From 2-02-FULL-62-17 sp046153355 (lineage in GTDB: Bacteria; Pseudomonadota; Gammaproteobacteria; Burkholderiales; SG8-39): a stretch of 10,152 nt of DNA. The notes under the pieces are model-generated. The model worked only from the letters and a program-made list of their open reading frames with translations, was not told the DNA's origin and did not search any database. Made by a program: the position numbers and the translations under genes. Location of the stretch: contig JBJXEY010000221.1 in assembly GCA_046153355.1 (NCBI GenBank), positions 1 to 10,152 on the forward strand, written 5' to 3'. Shown here piece by piece: positions 1 through 7,437 of the stretch; the first letter of the stretch is position 1; every line of letters starts with the position of its first letter.

Positions 1-289
1 CATTTCCCGCCTCGTTTTCTATCGGGCCGCGGGTGCGTTTTTCACGCATGTCACGCTCGAAGCCGCCGCCTTGAATCATGAAGTTGTCGATGACGCGGTG
101 AAATACGGTGCCGCTGTAAAACCCTTCTTTGGCGTATTGCAGAAAGTTCGCCACCGTTTTGGGCGCCTTATCCTGGTATAGCTCGGCCACAAGTAAACCG
201 CGGTTGGTCTTTATCTCCACGCGTGGGTTTTGCGCAAATGCCGAACTGATTAACAACAGCAAACCTGTCAAAACAACTAGCAACTTCAT
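1..289 (-). CDS. ppiA: Periplasmic cyclophilin-type peptidyl-prolyl cis-trans isomerase (3' end cut by window)
   Basis: Cyclophilins catalyse cis-trans isomerisation of X-Pro bonds during protein folding. The visible 96 residues begin with a signal peptide (MKLLVVLTGLLLLISSAFAQ, cleavage likely after Ala19), so this copy should act in the periplasm. The cyclophilin core follows: an N-terminal strand (VEIKTNRGLLVAEL), the APKTVANF segment at 42-49, and the active-site block FHRVI at 63-67 with catalytic Arg65, then FMIQGG at 70-75. The start is supported by a GGGAG Shine-Dalgarno about 7 bases upstream. The gene lies 78 bases downstream of the L,D-transpeptidase gene on the same strand and is probably the third gene of that operon. 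About half to two thirds of a usual 160-190 residue protein is visible; the C-terminus is outside. The family is clear; the ppiA name rests on the signal peptide. Confidence 0.9.
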   Translation of the reverse strand, partial: MKLLVVLTGLLLLISSAFAQNPRVEIKTNRGLLVAELYQDKAPKTVANFLQYAKEGFYSGTVFHRVIDNFMIQGGGFERDMREKRTRGPIENEAGN

Positions 290-334
290 GACGACTCCCG
301 AAGAAATGTGAGTTTTAGAGGTTACTGCACAGCG

Positions 335-379
335 CGATCAGACTTTGGGCGATCGGACTTAGGGCGTTCAGACGCTGCC
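335..379. repeat. Three imperfect tandem copies of a 15-bp unit
   Basis: Copies are CGATCAGACTTTGGG (335-349), CGATCGGACTTAGGG (350-364) and a more diverged CGTTCAGACGCTGCC (365-379). The first two differ at two positions. The array spans the stop codon of the L,D-transpeptidase gene (stop at 370-368 on the minus strand) and extends into the gap before the cyclophilin gene. It looks like a small slippage duplication; no function is evident. Confidence 0.6.
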
Positions 380-1561
380 TTCAAAAACAATGCGCCAATT
401 GCCGTTTTCGCGAATCCAGTACTGCGTCTTGCGCATGGCATTATTCAAATTGTTCGAGCTGTAGTCCTGATCGAAATTGACTACCACCATGTCGTCTTTG
501 CCTGGACTGCGGAATACACCGACATTGCCCAGTTTCACCTTTATCCATTGCTTGCCTTCATTGACCTTTTTCTTGTGGGCCGACCACGCTTGTAGATTCT
601 GGTCCATGGATTTGAATTGCCGCGCGTAATGCGCGAGATACCGTCCGGTATCACGGCTTTCCCAGTCTGTGCGCCAACGCTCTAGCACCTCCAGAAATTC
701 CTTGCGCTCGTTCGCCAGTTGATCGGGCGTGCTCCATTCGATTTTTTCGCTGATTAGCACCTGCGTCTTGCCGATTTGCAAATTGTCGGCCAGAGCGTCC
801 AAGTCCACATTGGCGAGCACCACGCAACCATCGCTCGCGCGCGGCGGCCTCGAGTACGTGTCAGAGGGTGTACCGTGCAACCAAATGCCGTGACCATTGC
901 GGCCCATGCGTTTATCCCATTCGTTGGGATAATTGATCGGGTAGGCGCCCGAGCCATAAAAATCAGTGAGCTTTTTGCGCGGTAGGCTGGATGTAACGTG
1001 GTACACGCCAACCGGCGTTTTTTGGTCGCCCTCGCGAACTTTGTCGGCCCCGCGTTTGCCGATGCTAATGTAGTAGTCATTCACCAGCCGTGGACGTTTG
1101 GCATCGTTTTGATAGACAAACAAGCGGGAACGTCCGGTATCCACCACTACGACGAATTTTTGATCCGTCGGCAATTGTAAAAGGTACCGAGGGATCTGGT
1201 CGTCGGTCGGTCTGTCACGCAAGGCCCTCAGACGCGCGATGGCCTCTTCCCGCAAGTCGGAGACGCGTTCCTCGCTGCCACGCGAAGAATTGCCTACGTT
1301 GGTCAAAGGGCGCACCTTGGCAAGCAGCAGGTCGCCTCGAATCAAGTGAGCCAATCTGAAGTTGGGCTGCAACCGCAACAGTTGATCGATGTGCGCCAAT
1401 GCCGCATCGAAGCGTTGCTTGCCGATCTCGTCCAGCGCTTTGTTGAGCAAAGGCTCGCTTGCCTCGCGCGCGCGCGGCTGGCTAGCCGATGATTTGGCAG
1501 TGGCAAAACCGGTTGCCAGCAAACACAGACCCAGCACCAGCGTCGCAGCGAATCTCGCCAT
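368..1561 (-). CDS. Exported L,D-transpeptidase (YkuD catalytic domain) with C-terminal NTF2-like domain
   Basis: YkuD-family enzymes use a catalytic cysteine to form or exchange L,D-peptide links in peptidoglycan, or to attach or release peptidoglycan-bound proteins. The 397-residue product has a signal peptide (residues 1-22, ending GFATA), a short TPR-like helical stretch (about 30-75), a YkuD domain (about 125-260) with His229 in LHGTP and Cys246 in ASDGCVVLAN, and a C-terminal alpha+beta domain (289-397) resembling NTF2/SnoaL folds. The residue after the GCV core is Val rather than the usual Arg (GCIR or GCVR), so it is not a standard ErfK/YbiS-type enzyme. The start chosen at 1561 overlaps the upstream stop as TAATG and has AGGAG 14 bases upstream. 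An in-frame ATG at 1594 would put 11 non-signal residues before the signal peptide. Family is confident; substrate is unknown. Confidence 0.9.
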   Translation of the reverse strand: MARFAATLVLGLCLLATGFATAKSSASQPRAREASEPLLNKALDEIGKQRFDAALAHIDQLLRLQPNFRLAHLIRGDLLLAKVRPLTNVGNSSRGSEERVSDLREEAIARLRALRDRPTDDQIPRYLLQLPTDQKFVVVVDTGRSRLFVYQNDAKRPRLVNDYYISIGKRGADKVREGDQKTPVGVYHVTSSLPRKKLTDFYGSGAYPINYPNEWDKRMGRNGHGIWLHGTPSDTYSRPPRASDGCVVLANVDLDALADNLQIGKTQVLISEKIEWSTPDQLANERKEFLEVLERWRTDWESRDTGRYLAHYARQFKSMDQNLQAWSAHKKKVNEGKQWIKVKLGNVGVFRSPGKDDMVVVNFDQDYSSNNLNNAMRKTQYWIRENGNWRIVFEGSV

Positions 1562-2616
1562 TAGTTGCCCGAGCGCTCCTGTTGTATCAGCCACTTGCCG
1601 TTACTACGGGTCATTGTGAGCGTCTTCATGCTGCTGACGTTCAATGTATCGGAACGATAATTTTGTCGAAAAGTTATGGTCGCATTGTTAGAGTTGACAA
1701 CGGTCTTGGGCGAATCGACTATCACCTCGATACTCTTGGGCGCGGAAATTCGCCGCTTGCGCTCGGCCTCCCAGGCTAGGCGCGCTTCGCCATTCGGCGG
1801 TTTGAATCCTGGTGCGTAGAAGGCTAGGTACTTAGCGACGTCTTTGGCTGACCAGGCTTGAGCCCAGGAACGCACGGTCTTGATAATCTCATCACTGCCA
1901 TCGGGCGTGGTCGATGGCGGTTGAGGCGTCGGTTTGGTTTCAATGGTGGTGGCAGATTTGGTGTCGCTTGCGCTTGCCACTTTTGGCGCCGCCGATTTCG
2001 CCTCGACGTTCGGGTTTGTCGGGGCCTGGGCAATGATGGCCGGCGCAGGAGTGGGCAATTTTGCCGGTTCCGCTACTCGAGTCGCGCCCGGTTTACTTGG
2101 TTTGCCACCACTTGATACCAAGTCGCGCATCAAAGCGAGTTTCGTTTGCGCCGTGGTATTCGATGAATCCAGTTGCAGCGCCTTGTAGTAGGCCTGACTG
2201 GCAAGCTTGGTATAAACGTCGCCCAAGTTTTCGTAGGCGGTGGCGTATGCCGGGTGCGTGCGTATTGACTGCTCCAACGATTGACGTGCCTTCTCGTATT
2301 GGCCCTGCGAGGCGTACAGGACCGCGAGATTGTTGTAAGGCTCGGGCAACTCGGGAAAATCCTTGGTCAACGCCGTAAGGATGTCGATCGCTTCGGTAGT
2401 TTTGTTTTGCTCGGTAAGAATCAAGCCTTTGAGAAAGCGCCCTTGCGCGTCCTTGGGACGGCCAACTAGATATTGGTTGACCCGGTCTAGCGCTTGCGCG
2501 TGCAAGCCTGAGCGCAGCAATTTGCTGATTTCCTGTAAATCATTGGATTGCGCCGAGGCTGGTATAGACAGCCCAAGAAACACTAGTGCCACCAAAATAT
2601 GGAAGAAACGGGTCAT
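1561..2616 (-). CDS. Exported TPR protein with Pro/Ala/Thr-rich linker and C-terminal NTF2-like domain
   Basis: The 351-residue product starts with a signal peptide (MTRFFHILVALVFLGLSIPASAQ, cleavage near Ala22), so it should be periplasmic. Residues about 25-155 form several TPR repeats, recognisable by patterns such as AQGRFLKGLILTEQNK, PEPYNNLAVLYASQGQYEKA and ATAYENLGDVYTKLASQAYY. A low-complexity linker rich in Pro, Ala, Thr and Lys (about 165-240) follows. The last 111 residues (241-351) match the C-terminal domain of the next gene: W..AW..KD...YLA.YA..F near its start, F.Q.Y.S..L in the middle and NGKW.I..E at the end. No enzyme motif is visible; it is probably a scaffold or partner protein for the L,D-transpeptidase. 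The start at 2616 has GAGGAAA 10 bases upstream; the ATG at 2655 falls inside the predicted -10 box and cannot be transcribed from that promoter. Confidence 0.85.
   Translation of the reverse strand: MTRFFHILVALVFLGLSIPASAQSNDLQEISKLLRSGLHAQALDRVNQYLVGRPKDAQGRFLKGLILTEQNKTTEAIDILTALTKDFPELPEPYNNLAVLYASQGQYEKARQSLEQSIRTHPAYATAYENLGDVYTKLASQAYYKALQLDSSNTTAQTKLALMRDLVSSGGKPSKPGATRVAEPAKLPTPAPAIIAQAPTNPNVEAKSAAPKVASASDTKSATTIETKPTPQPPSTTPDGSDEIIKTVRSWAQAWSAKDVAKYLAFYAPGFKPPNGEARLAWEAERKRRISAPKSIEVIVDSPKTVVNSNNATITFRQNYRSDTLNVSSMKTLTMTRSNGKWLIQQERSGN
1576..1580 (-). promoter_or_regulatory. Internal Shine-Dalgarno and TAATG translational coupling site
   Basis: AGGAG lies inside the last codons of the TPR gene, 14 bases before the ATG at 1561. 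The TPR stop TAA and that ATG share one base (TAATG). Coupled translation of the two proteins is therefore likely. It also helps decide the L,D-transpeptidase start, because the alternative ATG at 1594 lies upstream of this site. The spacing is longer than ideal, so re-initiation after termination may matter more than fresh ribosome binding. Confidence 0.5.
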
Positions 2617-2653
2617 TGTGGTATGCTTTCCTCGTGGTTTTAGGCACTCGATC

Positions 2654-2683
2654 ATTGTAGCAAGAAGGCCGCAAAGCTCACAA
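2654..2683 (-). promoter_or_regulatory. Sigma-70-like promoter for the TPR / L,D-transpeptidase / cyclophilin operon
   Basis: Read on the minus strand: TTGTGA (2683-2678), an 18-base spacer, then TACAAT (2659-2654). The -35 matches TTGACA at 4 of 6 and the -10 matches TATAAT at 5 of 6. Transcription would begin near 2647, about 30 bases before the start codon at 2616. No separate promoter is obvious for the two downstream genes. Confidence 0.5.
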
Positions 2684-2709
2684 TAATCAATAGTTTTTGC
2701 GAGATTCCT

Positions 2710-2725
2710 ACCGCGATTTCGCGGT
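2710..2725. repeat. Perfect 7-bp inverted repeat in the cysS leader
   Basis: ACCGCGATTTCGCGGT: arms ACCGCGA and TCGCGGT around a 2-base centre. It ends 22 bases before the cysS start codon, in the divergent gap between the TPR gene and cysS. As DNA it could be a dimeric repressor site; as RNA it would make a short GC-rich hairpin close to the ribosome binding region. No T-run follows, so it is not a terminator. Confidence 0.5.
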
Positions 2726-2747
2726 TTGCTACGACACCTGTTTATTC

Positions 2748-4139
2748 ATGCTGAAGATCTACAACACGCTAACGCGCGCCAAGGTGCCATTCGCACCTAT
2801 TTCTCCCCCCAGGGTAGGTCTGTATGTTTGCGGCATCACCGTCTATGACTTCAGTCACCTAGGGCACGCACGCTTTTTATTGGCTTTCGACATTGTGCAA
2901 CGCTGGCTTCGGGCGAGCGGGTATCAAGTGACCTATGTGCGCAACATCACCGACATCGACGACAAAATTATCAAGCGTGCCGCAGAAAACGGCGAAACGG
3001 TGACGGCATTGACCGAACGCTTCATCAAGGCGATGGATGAAGACGCAAGCGCCTTGGGAATTCAAAAACCCGATTTTGAGCCGCGCGCCACCGATTACAT
3101 CGAGGAAATGTTGTCCATCATCGAGCGCCTGCAAGGCAATGGCTTGGCTTATCAGGCCGCAGATGGCGATGTTAATTTTTCGGTACGCAAATTCCCTGGT
3201 TACGGGAGGTTATCGGGCAAATCGTTGGATGACCTGCGCGCGGGCGAGCGCGTCGAAGTGGACGCAGCAAAACATGACCCGCTCGATTTCGTTTTGTGGA
3301 AACGCGCCAAGGATGGCGAGCCGTTTTGGAAATCGCCTTGGGGCATGGGCCGGCCGGGGTGGCATATCGAGTGTTCGGCGATGTCGACCAAGTTGCTTGG
3401 ACAGCACTTCGATATTCACGGTGGCGGCCAAGACCTGCAATTTCCCCATCACGAAAACGAGATCGCGCAATCCGAAGGCGCTCTGCCTGTCGGCGCGCCA
3501 CGCAACTTCGTCAATGTATGGATGCACAATGGTTTCATCCGCGTCGATAACGAGAAAATGTCCAAATCGCTGGACAATTTTTTCACCATCCGCGACGTGT
3601 TGCGACGCTACGACGCCGAAGTGGTGCGTTTTTTCGTTGTGCGAGCCCACTACCGCAGTCCGATCAATTATTCCGATCAGCATCTAGATGATGCACGGGG
3701 CGCGCTCACCAGGCTGTATACGGCGCTCAAGGATTTTCCTTTGCACGCCGTAGAGGTTGATTGGGAGACGGCGTATTCAATCCGTTTTCGCGAGGCGATG
3801 AATGACGATTTCAATACGCCCGAGGCCATCGCGGTGTTGTTCGACATGGCGAGCGAATTGAATAAAAACCATTCGATGCATCTTGCCGGGCAATTGCGCG
3901 CCTTGGGCGCCTTGCTGGGTCTGCTGGGGCGTGAAGGCGACGCGTTTTTGAAGGCGGCTTCGAGTAGTCAGGGAGAGGGCGCGCCCGCGGATGGGGAAAT
4001 TGAGGCGCTTATTGCCGAGCGTGCCGCGGCGAAGAAAGCAAAGGATTTCGCGACCGCCGACCGGATTCGTCGGCAACTGTCCGAGCAAAGCATCGTGTTG
4101 GAGGACTCGCCCTCAGGCACCACGTGGCGACGGGCCTAG
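2748..4139 (+). CDS. cysS: Cysteinyl-tRNA synthetase
   Basis: This cytoplasmic class I aminoacyl-tRNA synthetase charges tRNA-Cys with cysteine using ATP. The product is 463 residues, close to the E. coli length of 461. The HIGH signature appears as HLGH at 37-40 and KMSKS at 270-274. The zinc ligands are all present at Cys28, Cys209, His234 and Glu238, the positions known in E. coli. The tRNA-binding C-terminal part ends in the usual helical stretch (KAKDFATADRIRRQL) and a short tail. The start at 2748 gives the conserved family beginning MLKIYNTLTR; an in-frame ATG at 2697 would add 17 unconserved residues translated through the inverted repeat. No clear Shine-Dalgarno and no convincing promoter were found. 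The gene is divergent from the TPR operon and convergent with dnaJ. Identification is essentially certain. Confidence 0.98.
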   Translation: MLKIYNTLTRAKVPFAPISPPRVGLYVCGITVYDFSHLGHARFLLAFDIVQRWLRASGYQVTYVRNITDIDDKIIKRAAENGETVTALTERFIKAMDEDASALGIQKPDFEPRATDYIEEMLSIIERLQGNGLAYQAADGDVNFSVRKFPGYGRLSGKSLDDLRAGERVEVDAAKHDPLDFVLWKRAKDGEPFWKSPWGMGRPGWHIECSAMSTKLLGQHFDIHGGGQDLQFPHHENEIAQSEGALPVGAPRNFVNVWMHNGFIRVDNEKMSKSLDNFFTIRDVLRRYDAEVVRFFVVRAHYRSPINYSDQHLDDARGALTRLYTALKDFPLHAVEVDWETAYSIRFREAMNDDFNTPEAIAVLFDMASELNKNHSMHLAGQLRALGALLGLLGREGDAFLKAASSSQGEGAPADGEIEALIAERAAAKKAKDFATADRIRRQLSEQSIVLEDSPSGTTWRRA

Positions 4140-4144
4140 GCATA

Positions 4145-4197
4145 GGCGCCAAGGTGCCGTTGTGACCGTCTACCCTGCTTTTTGGCTCGCTGGCGCC
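4145..4197. repeat. Inverted repeat in the convergent cysS-dnaJ gap
   Basis: GGCGCCA (4145-4151) and TGGCGCC (4191-4197) are complementary arms 39 bases apart; each also contains the self-complementary GGCGCC. A smaller hairpin, TTGGC/GCCAA (4182-4186 with 4195-4199), shares the second arm. This is where a bidirectional terminator for cysS and dnaJ would be expected, but no T-run follows either arm on either strand, so a terminator call is weak. Confidence 0.3.
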
Positions 4198-4221
4198 AAT
4201 TCAATACAAAGATCCGCGCGA

Positions 4222-5340
4222 CTAGGGCTCGAAGAATTCCTTCACTTTATCGAACCAGCCTTTTGATTTTGGATTGTGGCGTTCGCGATCTTTCGCGCTG
4301 ATCGATTCGAATTCGCGCAAAAGTTCCCTTTGGCGATCGGTCAGATTTACCGGCGTTTCGACAACCACATGGCAATGTAAGTCGCCCAGCTGCTGACTGC
4401 GCACGCCCTTGATCCCCTTGCCACGCAGTCTAAATACCTTGCCTGATTGCGTCTCCGCAGGAATCTTAAGTGTCGCGGTGCCATCCAAGGTGGGAATGGC
4501 GATGTCTCCGCCCAATGCGGCGATGGTAAAGGAGACCGGCATTTCGCAATGCAGATGGTCGCCTTCGCGTTGAAATACGGCATGCGGCTTAACCTGCATC
4601 TGCACGTATAAATCGCCGGTCGGCCCGCCATTGACCCCTGGTTCACCCTCGCCAGCCAGGCGAATTCGATCACCCTCATCAACGCCCGCAGGAATTTTTA
4701 CCGATAGTGTTTTTTGATTTTTAACTCGTCCAGCACCGTGGCAGGTGCCGCAGGGATCCGCGATGGTCTTGCCGGTTCCGTGACACTTTGGACAGGTCTG
4801 TTGAATGGAAAAAAAACCTTGTTGCATGCGAACCTGGCCGTGCCCCTGGCATGTCGGGCAGGTGATGGGTTTGGTGCCCGGTTTGGCGCCACTGCCCGAG
4901 CAGGTGGTGCACGCCTGTTGTGTCGGGATGCGGATTTTGGTCTCGGTGCCGCGTGCCGCCTGTTCAAGCGTGATTTCGAGGTTATAGCGAAGATCGGCGC
5001 CACGATAGACCGAGGAGCGTCCGCCGCGACCTTGGCCGAAGATGTCACCGAAGATATCGCCAAATGCATCGGCGAAGCCCCCTGTGCCTGCCGCGCCGGC
5101 GCCGGCCGAAGGATCTACCCCAGCATGCCCATAACGATCATAGGCAGTGCGCTTGTCGGCGTCGGAGAGCATTTCGTAGGCTTCTTTGGCCTCCTTGAAT
5201 TTGTCTTCCGCACTTTTGTCTCCGGCATTGCGGTCGGGATGATGTTTCATGGCGAGTCGACGGTAGGCCTTCTTTATGGCTTCTTCGTCGGCGTCGCGAT
5301 TGACACCAAGAACTTCGTAATAATCGCGTTTGGTCGCCAT
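4222..5340 (-). CDS. dnaJ: Chaperone DnaJ (Hsp40)
   Basis: DnaJ delivers unfolded proteins to DnaK and stimulates its ATPase. The 372-residue product has the full type I layout. The J domain (about 4-70) carries HPD at 34-36. A Gly/Phe-rich region follows (about 75-115, with repeated DAFGDIFGDIFG). The zinc-binding domain has four CxxCxGxG units: CTTCSGSG at 144, CPTCQGHG at 161, CPKCHGTG at 183 and CGTCHGAG at 197, with all eight cysteines kept. The two C-terminal substrate-binding domains end in the dimerisation tail (KGWFDKVKEFFEP). GAGGA lies 3 bases before the ATG, a rather short spacing. It is the last gene of the grpE-dnaK-dnaJ operon, 119 bases after dnaK, and that gap holds two inverted repeats that may reduce DnaJ output relative to DnaK. 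Confidence 0.98.
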   Translation of the reverse strand: MATKRDYYEVLGVNRDADEEAIKKAYRRLAMKHHPDRNAGDKSAEDKFKEAKEAYEMLSDADKRTAYDRYGHAGVDPSAGAGAAGTGGFADAFGDIFGDIFGQGRGGRSSVYRGADLRYNLEITLEQAARGTETKIRIPTQQACTTCSGSGAKPGTKPITCPTCQGHGQVRMQQGFFSIQQTCPKCHGTGKTIADPCGTCHGAGRVKNQKTLSVKIPAGVDEGDRIRLAGEGEPGVNGGPTGDLYVQMQVKPHAVFQREGDHLHCEMPVSFTIAALGGDIAIPTLDGTATLKIPAETQSGKVFRLRGKGIKGVRSQQLGDLHCHVVVETPVNLTDRQRELLREFESISAKDRERHNPKSKGWFDKVKEFFEP

Positions 5341-5375
5341 GCGTCCTCGAAATTTTCTCTGTAAAAAATTACACA

Positions 5376-5418
5376 GCCGGGAACAACGGCGAGACTGGCT
5401 CCTCCGCTGTATCCCGGC
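5376..5418 (-). terminator. Possible attenuator/partial terminator between dnaK and dnaJ
   Basis: On the minus strand GCCGGGA (5418-5412) pairs with TCCCGGC (5382-5376) across a 29-base loop that can fold further through short GGAG/CTCC-type pairings. After the stem comes TGTGTAA and then TTTTTT. The run of six T begins 7 bases after the stem, farther than in an efficient intrinsic terminator, so any termination would be partial. It lies in the dnaJ leader, so full termination would silence dnaJ. Confidence 0.3.
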
Positions 5419-5426
5419 CTTGCAGC

Positions 5427-5450
5427 CGCCTTGTCAGGTGTGACAAGGCG
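5427..5450 (-). other. Perfect 10-bp stem-loop just after the dnaK stop codon
   Basis: CGCCTTGTCA (5427-5436) and TGACAAGGCG (5441-5450) are perfect complements around a 4-base loop. On the transcript the hairpin begins about 9 bases after the dnaK stop. No U-run follows, so it is more likely an mRNA-stabilising or processing hairpin that protects the upstream grpE-dnaK message than a terminator. Inference from structure only. Confidence 0.55.
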
Positions 5451-5459
5451 CGGCTTTAA

Positions 5460-7403
5460 CTATTTTTTGTCCTTGACCTCGGTGAACTCCGCATCGACGA
5501 CGTCGCCTTCGTCCTTTTTCGGCTGTTTTGCGCCCGGCGCGGCGCCGGCTGATTCGCCCGCACCCGCAGCAGCCTGCGCCGCTTGCGCGTCGGCGTACAT
5601 TTTCTCGCCCAACTTCTGCGCCGCCTGTCCCAATTCTTGCGCTTTGGCGTCGATCTTTTCCTTATCGTCGCCTTTTAGTACCTCTTCTGCCTCTTTAAGC
5701 GCGGCCTCAATCTTTGCTTTTTCCTCGGCTTCGATCTTGTCACCGTATTCGGTGAGGGACTTCTTCACCGAGTGCACCAGTGCATCGAGTTGATTGCGCG
5801 CGGTAACTAATTCGACAAGTTTCTTATCTTCCGCGGCGTGAATCTCGGCATCCTTGACCATCTTCTGGATCTCTTCCTCGGACAAGCCAGAATTCGCCTT
5901 GATGGTAATTTTATTTTCCTTGCCGGTGGCCTTGTCCTTGGCGGACACGTGCAGGATGCCATTGGCGTCGATGTCAAACATCACTTCAATCTGCGGCATG
6001 CCACGCGGCGCGGTGGGGATGCCTTCGAGATTGAACTGGCCCAGGCTCTTGTTGCCCAGCGAACGTTCCCGTTCGCCCTGCAGCACATGAATGGTTACCG
6101 CCGATTGGTTATCTTCGGCGGTGGAGAACACCTGCTGCGCCTTGGTGGGAATAGTGGTGTTTTTCTGGATAAGTTTGGTCATCACCCCGCCCAGCGTCTC
6201 GATCCCCAACGACAGAGGCGTGACATCGAGTAGCAGCACATCCTTGACGTCGCCCTTCAACACCCCGCCCTGGATCGCGGCGCCGACGGCGACGGCTTCG
6301 TCCGGATTGACGTCCTTGCGCGGCTCGCGGCCGAAAAATTCACGCACCTTGTCCTGCACCTTGGGCATGCGTGTCATGCCGCCCACCAGAATTACATCGC
6401 TGATATCAGTGAGTTTGACGCCCGCGTCCTTAATGGCGATGCGGCAGGGTTCAATGGTGCGGCTGATGAGTTCTTCCACCAGGCTCTCGAACTTGGCGCG
6501 GGTTACCTTGACGGCCAGATGCTTCGGCCCGCTCGCGTCCGCGGTGACATATGGCAGGTTCACCTCGGTTTGTTGCGAGGAGGAAAGCTCGATCTTCGCT
6601 TTTTCTGCCGCCTCCTTGAGTCGTTGAAGGGCGAGCACGTCCTTACGTAGGTCAATACCCTGTTCACGTTTGAATTCATCGCACAGGTAGTCGATTAGGC
6701 GCTGGTCGAAATCTTCGCCACCCAAAAAGGTATCGCCGTTGGTAGAGAGCACTTCGAACTGGTGTTCCCCCTCAATCGCGGCAATTTCGATGATCGAGAC
6801 GTCGAAGGTCCCACCGCCCAGGTCATACACTGCGATTTTTCGATCGCCTTCTTTCTTGTCCATGCCGAAAGCGAGCGCTGCGGCGGTGGGTTCATTGATG
6901 ATGCGCTTGACTTCTAGGCCAGCGATGCGGCCGGCGTCCTTGGTTGCTTGGCGCTGCGAATCGTTAAAGTAAGCCGGCACCGTGATAACGGCTTCGGTGA
7001 CTTCCTCGCCCAAATAATCTTCCGCGGTCTTTTTCATCTTGCGCAGCACTTGCGCCGAAACTTCCGGTGGTGCGATTTTCTTGCCGCGTACTTCAACCCA
7101 GGCATCGCCATTGTCTGCCTTGCTGATTGTGAAGGGCATCAGATCAATGTCTTTTTGCACTTCTTTTTCTTCGAAGCGCCGGCCAATGAGCCGTTTCACC
7201 GCGTACAAAGTGTTTCGTGGGTTGGTGACGGCCTGACGTTTTGCCGAAGCGCCAACCAAAACCTCGCCATCTTCCTGGTAGGCGACGATTGAGGGCGTGG
7301 TACGTGCACCTTCCGAATTTTCGATCACTTTGGGCGTGCCTCCCTCCATAATGGAGACGCAGGAGTTGGTGGTTCCAAGGTCGATTCCGATTATCTTGCT
7401 CAT
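5460..7403 (-). CDS. dnaK: Chaperone DnaK (Hsp70)
   Basis: DnaK is the ATP-dependent cytoplasmic Hsp70 that binds exposed hydrophobic segments, working with DnaJ and the nucleotide exchanger GrpE. The 647-residue product is full length. The nucleotide-binding domain shows GIDLGTTNSCV at 6-16, Lys70, Glu171 in NEPTAAALAFG, DLGGGTFDVSI with Thr199 and Asp201, and VGGMTRMPKVQ at 340-350, all at E. coli positions. The hydrophobic interdomain linker VLLLD is at 389-393. The substrate-binding domain and helical lid follow, then an Ala/Gln-rich tail and a terminal EVKDKK. AAGGAAAA upstream of the ATG gives a good ribosome binding site. Besides read-through from grpE, a sigma-32-type promoter lies just upstream. 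Identification is certain. Confidence 0.99.
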   Translation of the reverse strand: MSKIIGIDLGTTNSCVSIMEGGTPKVIENSEGARTTPSIVAYQEDGEVLVGASAKRQAVTNPRNTLYAVKRLIGRRFEEKEVQKDIDLMPFTISKADNGDAWVEVRGKKIAPPEVSAQVLRKMKKTAEDYLGEEVTEAVITVPAYFNDSQRQATKDAGRIAGLEVKRIINEPTAAALAFGMDKKEGDRKIAVYDLGGGTFDVSIIEIAAIEGEHQFEVLSTNGDTFLGGEDFDQRLIDYLCDEFKREQGIDLRKDVLALQRLKEAAEKAKIELSSSQQTEVNLPYVTADASGPKHLAVKVTRAKFESLVEELISRTIEPCRIAIKDAGVKLTDISDVILVGGMTRMPKVQDKVREFFGREPRKDVNPDEAVAVGAAIQGGVLKGDVKDVLLLDVTPLSLGIETLGGVMTKLIQKNTTIPTKAQQVFSTAEDNQSAVTIHVLQGERERSLGNKSLGQFNLEGIPTAPRGMPQIEVMFDIDANGILHVSAKDKATGKENKITIKANSGLSEEEIQKMVKDAEIHAAEDKKLVELVTARNQLDALVHSVKKSLTEYGDKIEAEEKAKIEAALKEAEEVLKGDDKEKIDAKAQELGQAAQKLGEKMYADAQAAQAAAGAGESAGAAPGAKQPKKDEGDVVDAEFTEVKDKK

Positions 7404-7437
7404 GGCTTTTCCTTAATGTTCATGCAGATAGCGATAA

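Noticed and set aside
2637..2650. TTAGGCACTC, similar to one half of a CIRCE element
   Set aside because: It has an inserted base and no matching second half (GAGTGCTAA) at the required distance.
4140..4221. Bidirectional intrinsic terminator between convergent cysS and dnaJ
   Set aside because: The inverted repeats are present but no T-run follows them on either strand; kept only as a repeat.
4714..5364. A 216-codon open frame on the plus strand opposite dnaJ, and similar long frames opposite or inside dnaK, cysS and the TPR gene
   Set aside because: They lie entirely over well-conserved genes, have no recognisable domains or ribosome binding sites, and arise from codon bias of the true gene.
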